NCBI GenBank assembly: GCA_027625915.1
Contig: JANTQA010000023.1
Location: 620,001 to 684,000 of the forward strand
Direction: 5' to 3'
Source: Anaeramoeba flamelloides
Lineage: Eukaryota; Metamonada; Anaeramoebidae
DNA: 64,000 nucleotides
The notes below the pieces were generated by a model. The model saw only the letters and a program-made list of their open reading frames with translations, was not told the origin of the DNA and searched no databases. Positions 33,801-46,100 of this stretch are shown here, piece by piece. Position numbers and translations under genes: made by a program. Each line of letters starts with the position of its first letter. Position 1 is the first letter of the stretch.

Positions 33801-36800
33801 AAAGAGTAGTTAAAAGAACCTTTTAATTACAGTCATTGGAAGTATTTTAAACTCAATTTAGTTTTCTGTTAAAAGATGAAGAGAATAAAAAAAGAATAAA
33901 AAATGAAGAGTGGAAAAAAAAAAAAAATTAAGATTTAAAAAATAGTAGTAGTATTGAGAGGATATATGTTCTGTTAAGTTGAATGACTTGCTATTTAGAC
34001 TTTAATTTTAATTCATTTTTTCTTATAGCATGCTGGGTTATAGTAGTCAGAAAATATTCTATTGTGGTATTGTAAATTTCTTTTGCATTCATTTTTCTGA
34101 ATAGCTCATCAGTATCCTCTCTGTTAATGAGACTAAAGTCAAAATCTTTGACAAATGAAAGAGAGTAAAAAAACAATATAAAAAAAGTAAAAACTTCTTT
34201 AAAAAGTTTTTTTTTGTGCCCCAGAGTGTTAAGTGGGTTAGTTGTTGTTTCCTTTTTTGTCGACTTTTTCTGGATCGCCGCCATAATTTGTTTTAATAAA
34301 GAGATCTAAATATTTGAACAACTTTAGATCAAATGAAATTGGTTATTTTATAAAGTTTTAATTTCGAACTTCTAGAAAAGTTACAAATATATATAAAGCG
34401 TTGGGTTTTTATGAATTAGAATTTGTTTTCAAGCTTTCTTTTTATTTAATTATTTGTATAATTTTTTTTTATTTTTATTAATTTTTTTTTATTTTATTTT
34501 TTTTTTTATTTTTTTTTATTGCAAGTTTCCCAAATCTTGTTTTCGTAAAATCTCAGTACAATATACCGACTCAATAGTCTAAACCCATTCAAATTATTAA
34601 TTGAATAGATTGTATGCAAAGTTCGATTTAGTTCACTTCACTCTAGTTATATTAAGTTTGTATTTTCTTATGATCTAATCTCGAATAAGTTCCTGTTTAT
34701 TTAAGATCTAATAAAGAACAAGCGAAGTTTAAGGTCTAATCGTGAACAAGTTTACTCATTTTTATAATGATTTTTTATATCTTTCACCCTCTCCAAACAC
34801 TTAAAAAAAACACACGAAGGGGATGAACTCTAAGGAACCGAAGAAATTTAAATTTAAAAAGGGTTTAAAATAAGCAATTGGTAAAAATATAAAAAAAAAA
34901 AAAATCCAATGATATTGATTAGATTAAGAACACTCGAAATCTCATTCACAAGATATTTTTGGTTAATTTAGTTTAATTTAATAATTGATATTGAAAGTTC
35001 ACTTGGGGAGATAGTTTAATTGTTGACATTTCTTTTTTTCATATTTTATCTTTATTGCCTCAAACCTTTGATCATTTTTTGTCTTTTTTTTTTGGTTTTT
35101 TCTTTTCAAGTTACTCATACTTTTTTTTTTCATTATCTCAACATTGGTAAGTAGCCATTTATCTTTTTTCTTTGCTATTCTTCTTCCCAATATAAAGAAG
35201 ATCCGGCTATGGAAAAAATAGAAAAAAATAAAAATATGTCAAGCTGTCTAATTTTTAAATTTTCATTACATTACAATAAATTGTTAAAAAGGATTATTCA
35301 AAGAAAAATATAACCAAAAACTTTGAAAATATTCAAATATTTATAAAAATAAAAAAAATAATTATTTAATAATTAAAAAAAAAAAAAAACTCCACCAAAT
35401 TATTTTAAAAACAATTATTATTTTTACCTTAACAACCATAACTAATCCTTTAAAATATTAATTATTTATTGTTTGATTATTATATTCTCTAACCTCTGTA
35501 ATTCCCCCAAAATAAAAATAAATAATATAATTTCTAATTTTTTTAAAAAACAATTTTACAAATATAACAAAAAAGGAGGAAAATTTGATCATTCTGATAG
35601 AATGTTTCATTCAGTGCCACAAACATATCAGAATTGTTACAACTCTTTGAGTGATGTCAAGGAATTGATCCCAGAATTTTTTTATTTTCCAGAATTTTTG
35701 GAAAATGCCAACAAACTGGATTTAGGTAAAAGACAAACCGGTGAAATCTTAAATAATGTCGAATTACCACCATGGGCAAATGGCTCTGTGGAAGAATTCA
35801 TTAGAATTAATCGCCAGGCGTTAGAAAGTGAGCATGTAAGTGAGCATTTGCACGAATGGGTGGATTTAATTTTTGGATATAAACAAAAGGGAATCGAAGC
35901 CGAAAGGGCAAGGAATGTATTTTATTATTTAACTTATGAAGATAAAGTTGATATTGATAAAATTGACAATCCAATCCAAAGAAAATCCATTGAAGATCAG
36001 ATCGAAAATTTTGGGCAAACACCAATGCAATTGTTTACAAAGCCACACCCGAAAAGAAACAAAATGGAAAATTTTAATAGATTGCATTACAATTATTTAA
36101 TAAATGTTGAGCATTTTACAAAGAAATTTTTACCTTCGTATTTTAATCATGGCAATCAAATATTATTTTTAAAAATATGTTTCTTTAAATTTGAAGTTTT
36201 TGGTTTAAATTCCAAATTATTTGCCTTTGACCAAACAAGAACAATGAAAGTTTATAACTACAATTTTGTCGAAATTAAATCAAAAAAATATAAATTATCT
36301 GTTGAAAATGAAGAACAAACGATATCCAAAAAAATCGGTTTGCCCTTTGCTGAAGATATCTCTCATCTTCGGAATTGCTTTGCAATTAGCCCGGATGGTT
36401 CGATATTCTTTAGCTGTGGGTATTGGGATTCTTCTTTCAGGATGACATATACCTCAACTCATTCATTGATTGCTAAAAATCAAAAGCATAAAGATATCGT
36501 CACTTGCTTAAGCTTAGACAATGGTTCTTTAGTTACGGGCTCAAGAGACACGACAGCCATTATTTGGTCACTAGTGCCAAATGGGAAGCGGAATTTTTTT
36601 TATAACTTTAAACAGATACTTTTTGGACATGATGACGAAATCACTTGCCTAGACTTGAACGTCGATTTAAATATTGTCGTGACGGGGTCAAAGGACCAAA
36701 CCCTAATATTACATACATTGGAAAAGGGTATCATAATACGATCAATCCAATTGAGGGAAACACCAAAGATAATCAAAATAATTAAAACAGGGTATTTTTT

Positions 36801-37089
36801 AGTTTACTCGTCAACCAAAAAATTGCGTTTATATTCCATTAACGGGAAATTATTAATAACAAGAAGACTTCGGGAAAATATTAAAGATTGGGCAATTACT
36901 AAAGATGATAATCATTTGATAACTGCTGGTGAAAATGGCATGCTCGGAATCTGGTATTTATATCATTTGAAAATTTTGAAAAAATTTGATTTCAGTTGTG
37001 GAATCGTTTCATTAGCTTTATCATCAACAAACGAAAACATTGCTATTGCTTTGGAAAATGGCAAAGTTGCTATTTCAAGGTTTTTGTAA
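23509..37089 (+). CDS. BEACH protein A, neurobeachin/LvsA-like (one frame break)
   Basis: Four exons: 23509-23640, 23749-23956, 24067-33055 and 35576-37089. One base is surplus at a T7 run (30539-30545); without it the frame totals about 3613 residues. Layout: N-terminal region with Glu/Lys and Gly/Lys runs; long helical armadillo-like region; concanavalin-like domain about 1420-1700 (FFEFDGQLSS, YTFTSWIR, HGLFQLGPNYNG); neurobeachin-type helical block about 1760-1930 (IIQCLGGIKIFFPLI, NFNIWIY, KDYYWII); PH-like domain about 2838-2975; BEACH about 2988-3270 (SGRTYNDLSQYPIFPWVI, IPFHYGSHYSN, ELIPEFFYFPEFL, NFGQTPMQLFTKPHP); WD40 propeller about 3290-3613. BEACH scaffolds of this class act in vesicle traffic, cytokinesis and membrane fusion. 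There is no FYVE domain, which argues against ALFY. The first two introns match those of the downstream paralog. Confidence 0.93.
24201..24520 (+). repeat. Glu/Lys low-complexity coding stretch in BEACH A
   Basis: GAAAAC, AAAGAA and AAAGTG codon repeats encode a Glu-, Asn- and Lys-rich segment from about 24317 to 24500. They also create long phenylalanine-rich shadow frames on the other strand. The (AAAGGC)-type run at 25375-25440 encodes a similar Lys-Gly tract. Both sit between helical repeats and look like replication-slippage expansions. Confidence 0.8.
30539..30551 (+). other. Single-base frame break at a T7 run in BEACH A
   Basis: The upstream frame reads ILHFFK then TAA (30549-30551). 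The downstream frame is continuous through the T7 run as FLNKIILFNF and stays open for 2.5 kb into the PH-BEACH region. The two frames differ by one base. No GT...AG intron is seen at the join. The three explanations are a homopolymer error in the assembly, a +1 ribosomal slip, or a real disabling change. Confidence 0.85.
33585..34295. repeat. Dispersed repeat family R2, copy 2
   Basis: The longer of two copies (the other is 12700-13260). It shares TATAATTTAGGCAAGATTAT, AAGGGTTAAGTGCTC and TAGTAGTAGTATTGAGAGGA. It additionally has about 140 bp at 34002-34145 that complete a minus-strand open frame. Confidence 0.75.
33991..34284 (-). CDS. Small unknown ORF inside repeat R2
   Basis: A 97-residue minus-strand frame starting MAAIQKKSTKKETTT and ending in a Lys-rich tail, with the segment DFDFSLINREDTDELFRKMN in its middle. 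It lies wholly inside the BEACH A intron and inside repeat R2. The other R2 copy keeps part of the same reading (HLGSKKRIFNEVFTFF) but is interrupted and lacks the middle. I do not recognise the family. It could be a chance frame or the last exon of a small gene carried by the repeat. Confidence 0.3.
   Translation of the reverse strand: MAAIQKKSTKKETTTNPLNTLGHKKKLFKEVFTFFILFFYSLSFVKDFDFSLINREDTDELFRKMNAKEIYNTTIEYFLTTITQHAIRKNELKLKSK
34835..35205 (+). repeat. 530-bp repeat R1, copy 1 (partial)
   Basis: Aligns with the 3' two thirds of the copies at 37258, 43640 and 54445. Landmarks are AAAAAGGGTTTAAAAT, CAATTGGTAAAAA, TTCAAGTTACTCATACTTT and the end CTTCTTCCCAATATAAAGAAG, which can form a small hairpin. 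The 5' 150 bp are missing. Confidence 0.8.
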
Positions 37090-37257
37090 ATTTTTTTTCA
37101 TTCATTATTAAAATATAAAAATAATAAAAAAGTTGATTTATTTGTTTATTTTATTTCTTTTTTTTTTTTTTAAAGGCGTTTTAAAATTGTTAATTATTAC
37201 GAGTTTTTAGGAAAAAACTGAAAAAAAAAAAAATTAATTTTATATTTTTAATTGATA

Positions 37258-37795
37258 GAAGAAGTATAAATTACACTTTAAATGTCCTTTTACTTAAATT
37301 TCCTCAAAAGCGATATAAGCGTAAAATCATAGATTTCACGATTGTAAAAGAAAGACACACCCAAAACTTTTTTATGTTTAAAAAGACAAAAGCAAAAAAT
37401 TAAAAAGTGAAAAAAAAAAGAAATTTTAAGAAATTTAAAAAGGGTTTAAAATTAGCAATTGGTAAAAAATCAAAAAAAAAAACAATGCTATCTTTAATTA
37501 AGGACCCCCAAAATCACATCCACAATACTTTTAGTTGATTTAATAATTTGATAATTGATCATCAATGTTCATTTGGAGATCGTTGTTTAATTGTTGTAAT
37601 TTCTTTTTTTCTTTTTTGATCTGATTTGCTTTCAACATTTGGTCATTTTAAGCCCTTGCTTTTTAGTTTTTATTTTCAAGTTACTCACACTTTCGTTTTG
37701 CGGTATCACAGTATTAGTGAGTTATCACTTGCTCTTTTTCCTTTGTTAACTCTTCTTCCCAATATAAAGAAGATTCAGCCAGGTAAAAAATGGAA
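37258..37795 (+). repeat. 530-bp repeat R1, copy 2
   Basis: Starts around GAAGTATAAATTACACTTTA, continues with AATGTCCTTTTACTTAAATT, ATAGATTTCACGATT and AAAGACACACCCAAAA, and ends at CTTCTTCCCAATATAAAGAAG plus ATTCAGCC. It is close to the copy at 43640. Read on the minus strand, the 37560-37790 part gives a coiled-coil-like Lys/Glu/Gln reading that is interrupted several times. Confidence 0.85.
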
Positions 37796-38599
37796 AAAAA
37801 TATAAAAAATATTAATTATTTGAAAAACATAAAACGTTTTTAAAAAGAAATTTGATCAATTCGTAAAAGTAAAGAAAAGTATTGAAATAACATATTTTTT
37901 CCTTTTTCAACTTTAAAAAAATAAATTTTTTTTTAGGAAACTTAAAAATAGTATTTTGTAATCTTTAAGAATTATTTTTTACAATTGGGTGTTATTTATA
38001 AAAAAATAATTTAAATTTTTCAATTTTATCAATTTAAAGTTAGGTTTTCATATTAATTTTCAACTGATTAAAAACAAGTGTTAAAGTTGAGTTTTTTTGT
38101 GTCGAAATTTAAACAGCAAAATTATACCAAAAAAAAAAATAATAAAGTTGTTTGGTGAATAGTTTATGCTACTATTATATATTCTCTCTTTTTTTTTGTA
38201 AAAGGTGTGAAGTTTGTTTTTGAAAGTTGGCTTGTATATTTAAATACCCAAATTTTCTTATAGATAAGATACAGAAAAGATGAAAAATGAAAAAGAATTT
38301 CAATTCGACCAAAAATTTAATAAATTAGGGTTTAAGAAGTTGGGAAATATGGAAATTCTTTTTGGATTCAAATGTTGATACAAAGAGTGCAACTTTTAGA
38401 GCAAAATTATCTAAAACAAAGAAGAAAGAAAATTCATTTACTCCTTTATTTGGATAATTAAGTGGGATAAAATATTTTAATGAGGACGAATTATATCTAG
38501 AAGATTCATGAAAACTAATTTTCTAATCTTTCTGATCAAGCACTAAATTAGATTTTTTATTATCATTAAATTGTAAACCAACAAATTTGTAAATATTTG

Positions 38600-38793
38600 A
38601 GTTAGTTCCACATTTAAGAAACAATCTTTGAACAAAATTTAATACACAAAAAATCTCTCAAATTAAGTCACATTTATTGAAATTTTTTTTTTAAAATCAT
38701 TTTACTCAAATTTGAATTTTGTGAAATAATTTGAGATTTTTATTGAGCCTTAAATTTTGTTGAAAGTTTATGTCTTAAAAGTGGAGCTGACTG
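38600..38793. mobile_element. CAGTC MITE, copy 3
   Basis: Left end GTTAGTTCCACATTTAAG is decayed. The right end is TTAAAAGTGGAGCTGACTG followed by TA. Internal arms pair through CTCAAATTAAGTCAC / AATAATTTGAGATTTTT. Same size class as the other copies. Confidence 0.75.
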
Positions 38794-40157
38794 TATGTTT
38801 TACAATGGAACGATTAAAAAACCGATTTTTTTTTTTTACTTGCGCAAAAAATTATTTTCCATGAGCTTATTACAGTGATCATAATAATATGTTTAAAACA
38901 ACTATAATTTATGTTTCAAAATAAGCCAAATTTCAAAATTAGGGGCAAACTTTTTTATTATTATTTTTTTCTTTTTTTCATTTGTCTTTTAAAAACAAAA
39001 CGATTACACTATATTTATATTTATTAATCAATATTGGTTATTATTTCTAAACACTTTAGTAAAATACAATATTCTTCAAAAAAAAAAAACAATTAAATAA
39101 ATTTTTTACCGATGAAAAATCTGAACAATATTTTTGAAATTAAGCTTATAATCATACTTTTTTTTCTTCTTGTTCCAAAGTAACATCCAAATTACAACCC
39201 AATAGAATACCTAAGATCAAATCAATTTTGTAAATAAACACATTGATTATTTAAGTTATATTTAAATTATTCATGCAATTTGTTGAAAATTTTTCGTAAT
39301 TTTCCCAATTTTTTTGAATTTTTTTGTTTTTGTTATCTGCTGAAATGAACTCAAAAATTTTACTCTATTTTTTAAGCTAAATTTTTCAATTTGATCCTTT
39401 ATTTTTAGAATTTATTTTAGAATAATAGTACTTTAGTAAACTTATACCTTACTTAATTAAGGTTTATTATCAGTTTCTTAGATTGGTTGATGTATAGGTC
39501 TATTCTAATAAAAACACTCATTTTTTTATTTTGTAACACATATTTAAACTTTTCTACAGGCTTTGTGTTCACAACAGTAAGATTTTCCAAATTACAAATA
39601 GAAAGAAATTTAATTTTGATTTTATGAAAAATCAGAAATAATAAGAGAAAAAAATTCTCCAACAAAAATTTAACAAAATATTCGAAATTTTTATTATTCA
39701 AACAAGATCTCTTGACTCAACATTCTTTAAGGTTGTGTGTTTGGAAGAGAAAAGTAATAATTACAAACCATTAAATTTGGAGAGACCTTAAGTTTTCAAG
39801 GCAGTACCAATTCTTGTAAACTTTTACTAATAAGTTTGGTAATACTTTCATTGTGTTATGGGATATCAGCTTTTTTAAAATTGACTTGTGAACGAAGTTG
39901 AAATATTTTCAAGTTTTGTGATTTATTCCACTAATAAGCTTATGTAAACCAGAATAAACCCAGAAACTTTGAACAAAGTGAGTTAAATAAATAAACAAAA
40001 GATCGAAGGCAATTAGGATGAAAGAAAGTTAAAACTTTCTATATTTATCGTCTCTTATGTGTTTTAATCAAGTCTTTGTCAATTTTAAATCTGGTCGTAA
40101 TTAGCCAAAAGCCTAACACAAGTACAAATTTCAGTAAATCATTTTTTTTCCTTTTTT

Positions 40158-43100
40158 ATGTCGAACACTCGCGGCGAACAAAAGAAACAAAAGAAACAAA
40201 TAAAACTCTTCAATATCCAAGACTATAACAAAAAAACAAATCCTTTTCGTGGTACGATTGGTTTGATCTGGTCAAAAAGAACAAGAGTAACTAAATTTTG
40301 TTCGGTTTTTTTATGTTGTTTTTTTGCATTTTAATAATTTCTTTAACATTCCTTTTTCATTCTTCATTTTAATAGAAGTACAACTCAAAATGGTTTAACA
40401 ATTTTGCAACTGTTTATCTTGAGAAATATCAAGTCTCAAAAGAAATAATTTTTACAAAAGAATTAATTCTTCATAATCTTCATTCGCTCAACCATTTGGG
40501 CACTACAATCACAAAAGGTAATCTTTTGATTTTAAATTAACAAACAAAACAAATTTGAATTCATGGTTGTCTCTGACTTCTATGAATAAATTAATGAAAC
40601 AAATTTTTGATTTTCATCCATTTCAAGGAAAACTATCAACAATCGTCTTTTAAAAAGCCCACATCTCAAAAATTTGAGTTTAATTGGCAAACTTTCTAGA
40701 CTTGTGAACAAGATACAACCAAACGACAATTGTTAGTTAGAAGGAAAATTATTTCCTCACCCGACATTGCTAGATTACAAGAAAATATGGGGTTTTGAAA
40801 AAAGCCAATTTACACTCAAACAAGATCGGTTATCCAATAAAAAGGAATCTAAATTTTAAAATTGCATCCAACCATAGTTTTGGAATATGACAGTATTTTT
40901 CCCATATTTGATGATTCTAGATGTTTAAGAACAAATTGTTTTTTAAGGGACTTGTAACTCTTACATTCAGTCCCACTTTTAAATCACAAACTTTCAACAA
41001 AATTTAAGGCACAAAAAAAAATTCCAAATTAAGACACAAAATTCCAATTTGAGTAAAAATAATTTGGGTTTTAAAAAAAATCCAAAAAATGTTCCTTAAT
41101 TTAAGATTTTTTTTGTGTATTAAATTTTGTTGAAAGTTTGTTTCTTAAAAGTGGGACTGACTGTATTTATTTTTTTTTCCCAAAGGTAATCGAGTAATTA
41201 TTTACATAAGGATACAATTAAACCCCTGATTAAACCTCATTTATCAACTTTAGAGAAAATGAGTTATCATTTTTAAAAGAGTTCATTTTTCCAAAAGTTC
41301 TTTTCACAGAAAAAATGATCCCTATTTGTTTTGGATTTTTGGATTTCAAAAAAAAGAAAAAGAAAAAGAAAAATTTGCCTAACAATTTTTATTTTGAAGA
41401 AATCTCACTTTTAGTAATTTTCTGAGAGTTTATATGAATGAATAACCTTTTGAACTTTTAATCTTATTATAAAAGATATCATAAAAATAAATCAAATATT
41501 GAATCAATTGAAGATCTAAAAAAATTGATCATTTATTTTATTCACAAATATTTATTAAATTTCTTGAAATATAAAAAGATTAAGGGACTAGTCTCTATTA
41601 TTTTTTTTTTTGACATATTTCTAAATAATGATTTATTATCTAGAAATGTGTTCAATATTGAAAATAAACAAGGTTTTTCAAATCTAAGTAATTAATAAAA
41701 ATTTTTCACAATCTCTATTTAAATCTAGGTAAAAAAAATTAATAGAGATTAGTCCCTTAAGCAATATTCTTTTTCAAAGATTCAGAGTATAAACAAGGAA
41801 CTACATTGTTAGTATTAAAATCATTTATTTGATAATATTTATTATTTTTTTATTATTAGAATTATTTATTTGAATTCGTTTTATTTGCTAGAAAATCTTA
41901 AAAAAATTGAAAAATAATTTTAAATTCTATTGATACATTTTATCTTTGGGTAGTTAATAACCCACTGAAAAAATTAAGAGTGAATTATTAATTATCGATT
42001 ATAAATAATCAAATTAAAAATTATTTCTTTAGATTATAAGTTGAATTTTACAGAGTTTTAAAAAAGTATTTTGGGAGAATTTTTATTTCTTTGTTTGGAC
42101 TGTTTTTTCTCCTATTTTTTTTTGTTAATAAAGAGAAAAAATTGATTTGAACTGTTCTTAGAATCAAAAAATTATAATTTTTTCAAAGTTTAAAATAATT
42201 ATTGTAATTTTTTTAAAATTAAATTGATTTTTTATACTGAGTTATTTTAGAACTTAGTTTTTTTTTTATGCATAAAGTATATTTTGGTACATCTACTTTG
42301 AAAAATAAAAAGATTTCTTTCTTCTTTCAAAGAAAATAATTTTTTTTTTTATAATTCAGAAATATGGTTGGATTTTGAACTTTCCAGAAATGAAGAAAAA
42401 TTGGATAAAACTTTTAAAAACCAATAATTCATTTCTGAAAATAGCATTGAAAAGTAAGTTTGATTTTGTAGTAATCATATTTTTACTTTTTTTTTCAATT
42501 TCAAGATGTGGTAAATTTTTTTAGGATTTGCTATTAAATTTACTAGAAGATTTTTTTTAGTTTACTAGTCCCTTAAAAAAATCAAATTCGTAAAAATATT
42601 GCTAATATTTTTGCGTTTTAACAAAACCGGTAAATTATTCGCGGTATTTGTCCATTTTTAAAAATAAAGAAAAAATTCATTGTTTTCTTCAAAATATAAA
42701 TCGTGTAGGATAAGTTGGTTGTTGTATTTCTTTTTTTCAATATTTTTTATTTTTTCGAAATGAAAAAAATAAAAATATTTGTCATATTTCCCCTCGTCTT
42801 TGTAATCGTGAAAATATGTAAACTATTTTTCTAGTCCTTTGGCATTTTAAACCATACTCCCATATTTAAATTTTTCATTACTGGTGCAGTCCTCTGAATT
42901 TTTATTGTACACTTTAAGATCACAGATAAGGTACAAAATAATCAAAATAAGGCACAAAAAAAAAAATCAATTGATAACAAAAAATTGTTCAGAATAACGA
43001 AAAATCTTTTTTTTTTTCAAATCAAGTAATAATCTAAAAAAAAATATGTCTTATAACCATGGATTGTGCCTTAAAAAAAATTTTTTTTTTTTTTTTTTCT

Positions 43101-46100
43101 TGATTTGATTAATTAGAGTATGCATTAAAAAGTCCACATATAAATATTTGCATAATAAATGGGAAAAAAGTTTTAGTTCATTTTCAATTCCCTTTTTCAG
43201 AATAAAAATCTGAGGTTTTATTTTAGGATTTAAAGAATACTAAAATATTATATAAAATTAGAACCAAATAAATAAATAAAATCACAAATTACACAATCAA
43301 TTCTTTGAAAATTCTATTTGTGGAAGAATAATAAGGAAAATGAAGTGAATTTTTTTCCATTTCATTATGCAAATACCTGCCGTTTAGGATCTTGAGTTAG
43401 CTCAATCCACCCAATGTCTATTGGATCAAAAGTACCAAATAAATAAATATAGATCACGAATTCTAATCTACTTCTTGAAAAACTCTCGTTGTAAAAGTAA
43501 AAAAAGTAAAATGAAAATGAAATAATTTTTTTTTTCCCCATTCAAGATTCAACTAACAGGTGCAAAAATGAAAAATATTGAAAAAAAAATGCAATAACCC
43601 TGAAATATTTTTGGAAAAATTATTTTTTTTCTTAAAATTGAAAAAGTGTAAATTACATTCTAAATGTCCTTTTACTTAAATTTCCCCAAAGGTAATTTAA
43701 GCATAAAAACATAGATTTCGCGATTATTCAAGGGAAAGACATACCCAAAATTTTTTTATGTTTAAAAAGCAAAAAGCAAAAAATTGAAACGAAAAAAAAA
43801 AAAAAAAGAAATTTTAAGAAATTTAAAAAGGCTTTATAAGAAGCAATTGGAAAAAAAAATCAAAAAAAAAAAACAATTCTACCTTCAATTAAAAACACCC
43901 AAAATCACAGCCACGATACTTTTAGTTAAATTTTTTAATTTGATAATTGTTCTTGAAGGTTCATTTGGAGATCGTTATTTAATTGTTGTAATTTCTTTTT
44001 TTTTTTTTTTTTGATCTGATTTGATAAACCAATGACATTTTTTGCCTTTACTTTTTAGTTTTTATTTTCAAGTTACTCATACTTTGGTGCTTCGGTATCT
44101 CCAGTATTAGCAATTAATCACTTGCTCTTTTTCCTTTGTTAACTCTTCTTCCCAATATAAAGAAGATTCAGCCGGGGAAAAAATGGAAAATAAGAAAATT
44201 ATTGAAATTTTTTTTTGGTTGGTTGCTAAATACAAAGATATGAATTTGCAAATATATTTATATAATAAAACCTCACACATCACTCTTAAAATTATATAAA
44301 ATAAAAAACAAAAATAAAAAATCTTTTAATAGTTTCTAAAAAATTATCGTTTACCCTAGGTGATTTTGAAAAAATATCAAAAAACAAGTCAATATATTTA
44401 TGTAGCTTATTATTAAGAAATGAAGAATGTCAAAAATATTTTCTAAGGTTTCAATTGAATCCAATTTTATGTAAATTAATAACGTCAATTGAAAAAATGG
44501 GTAAAAGAATTCTTAATAAAGAAACATTAATCAAGTTTGAAGATGAATTTTATTATTGTCTTTTGATATTTGAAAAAACAATTTTAGAAATTCTTACATT
44601 TTTGAGCAATCATTTAATTTTTAATCCGGAATTTATTGAAGAATTAAATAATTACCCCTTATTGGATATTCTAACAAATTTTTTACAATTTATTCAACAA
44701 TTACAAATTATCAAACAATTACAAACATCACAAATCAATGTTATCAAAGAATCGGTATTTGGTATCTGCTGTTTAATCATAACTAAATGGAAACAGATTC
44801 CACTTGCCCAAGTTGAAAATTTTATCCTATTAATTTTTAAAAATTTCCAATTTCATTCAATAAAATATAGAAATAAAACTCACAACAACAAAACCAATAA
44901 TGGAAACAATACTAATAAAGATAAAAATAGTAATAGCAATAATAAAAACAATAACAATAACATTAACATTAATGATAATAATATCAATTACAAGGAAAAA
45001 GAGAAAATGGAAAGGGAAAAATTATTGGATCAATATCTTGAACTTTATCCAAATGAATTAATTGAAAAAAGAATTTTTTATAACAATCATTTAGCATTAA
45101 ATTATAATCAATGGAAACAAAAAAGATTTAGATTTAGTTTAAGTATTTTACAACAATTACGAAATATTATCGCGAAAAAAAACAAAAAATTAAAAAAAAA
45201 AATGAATAAAATAATAATTAGAAATAAAAATTTTAAATATTTTATCTTTGATTTTCTAATCTGGACTTATGACTCTTTTCCACAAAAGAATAATTTTAAA
45301 ACAAAAAAGATAAATTTAAATAAAAAATATCAAAAATTATTTTCAAAAAAGAATAAAACAAAAATTGATAAATATCAAATATCCAATGGTACTTTAACAA
45401 AATCTATAATAATATCGGAAAATGTCTTTAGTGAAACGAAAGATTATGATACCAATCATATTCAAAAAGCAACATTTCAAAAAATCTTAGAAATTAATAA
45501 TATTGAATTAGAAAAGATCTCGAAAGAATTGATTCTATTATGTAATAGTTGCTTAAGTTTAAAAAAATATGAAATTCAAAAAAAAATGATCAAAATATTT
45601 TTAAAAATTTTTGATGATGGTTATTATACAATCAAATATTCTAAAGAAAAATTAATAGGAATTAGGGAAAAAATGACAAAAACGGATTTTAGGTTACAAT
45701 ATTTATTTTTAAAGTTTTTGATCAACCTTTCAAATAAAAATATTTGTAATATCTTTTTTCGAATCAACCTTTGGACTGGTTGTTTATTTAACAAATATTT
45801 CCAAAATTTAAAACAAAATAATAATGTAATGATAATAAAAGCAAAACATGAAACAAGTGATATCAACAGAGTGTATACCAAATTAAATAAAAAGATTGAT
45901 CTTCATGTAAAGGACATAAACCATGTGAAAAATAATCTCAAAAAGAACTCTCAAAAAGATAATGAAAAAGAACAAACTCATCAAGAAAATCTGGATATTA
46001 AAAAAATTAATAATTTTGAAGAAGAAAAGGAGGGAGAAGAAAATACAAGAATAATTTCAAATATTATTTTTAAATTGTATGTATATTTTTTTAATATAAC

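Larger units (their letters stand above)
33056..35575 (+). other. BEACH A intron 3 (2.5 kb), repeat-bearing
   Basis: The donor GTTTGT follows ATCGAATTACAAG and the acceptor AAAAAAG precedes GAGGAAAATTTGAT, giving the family-typical IELQGGKFD. An acceptor 3 nt downstream would drop one Gly. The intron carries repeat R2 copy 2 and a partial copy of the 530-bp repeat R1. The rest is homopolymer-rich. Confidence 0.85.
37090..40157. other. Intergenic region between BEACH A and BEACH B
   Basis: Holds a full R1 copy (37258-37795) and a CAGTC MITE (38600-38793). No exon is supported. The final 350 bp before the BEACH B start are slightly less AT-rich (around 39780-40150) and may include its promoter, without a recognisable motif. 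Confidence 0.65.
40946..42573 (+). mobile_element. 1.25-kb AGGGACT element, copy 2, with two nested insertions
   Basis: Starts AGGGACTTGTAAC at 40946 and ends GTTTACTAGTCCCT at 42573, with TA on both sides (40944-40945, 42574-42575). Subtracting a 200-bp MITE and a 175-bp small element, each with its TA duplication, leaves about 1249 bp, close to the 1263 bp of copy 1 on the other strand. No coding frame is recognised. Confidence 0.85.
40518..44359 (+). other. BEACH B intron 2 (3.8 kb), repeat-filled
   Basis: The donor GTAATC follows ACAATCACAAAAG and the acceptor TTTACCCTAG precedes GTGATTTTG; the split codon gives TKGDFEK. The intron holds the 1.25-kb element copy 2 with two nested insertions and R1 copy 3. 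A small less-AT patch at 43378-43440 (CCTGCCGTTTAGGATCTTGA) has no feature I can name. Confidence 0.8.

Noticed and set aside
37560-37790. TAA read as Gln (alternative code) to open the R1 minus-strand frame
   Set aside because: The host genes clearly end at TAA, for example the UBX-adjacent lectin and BEACH A, so the code is standard and R1 is simply decayed.
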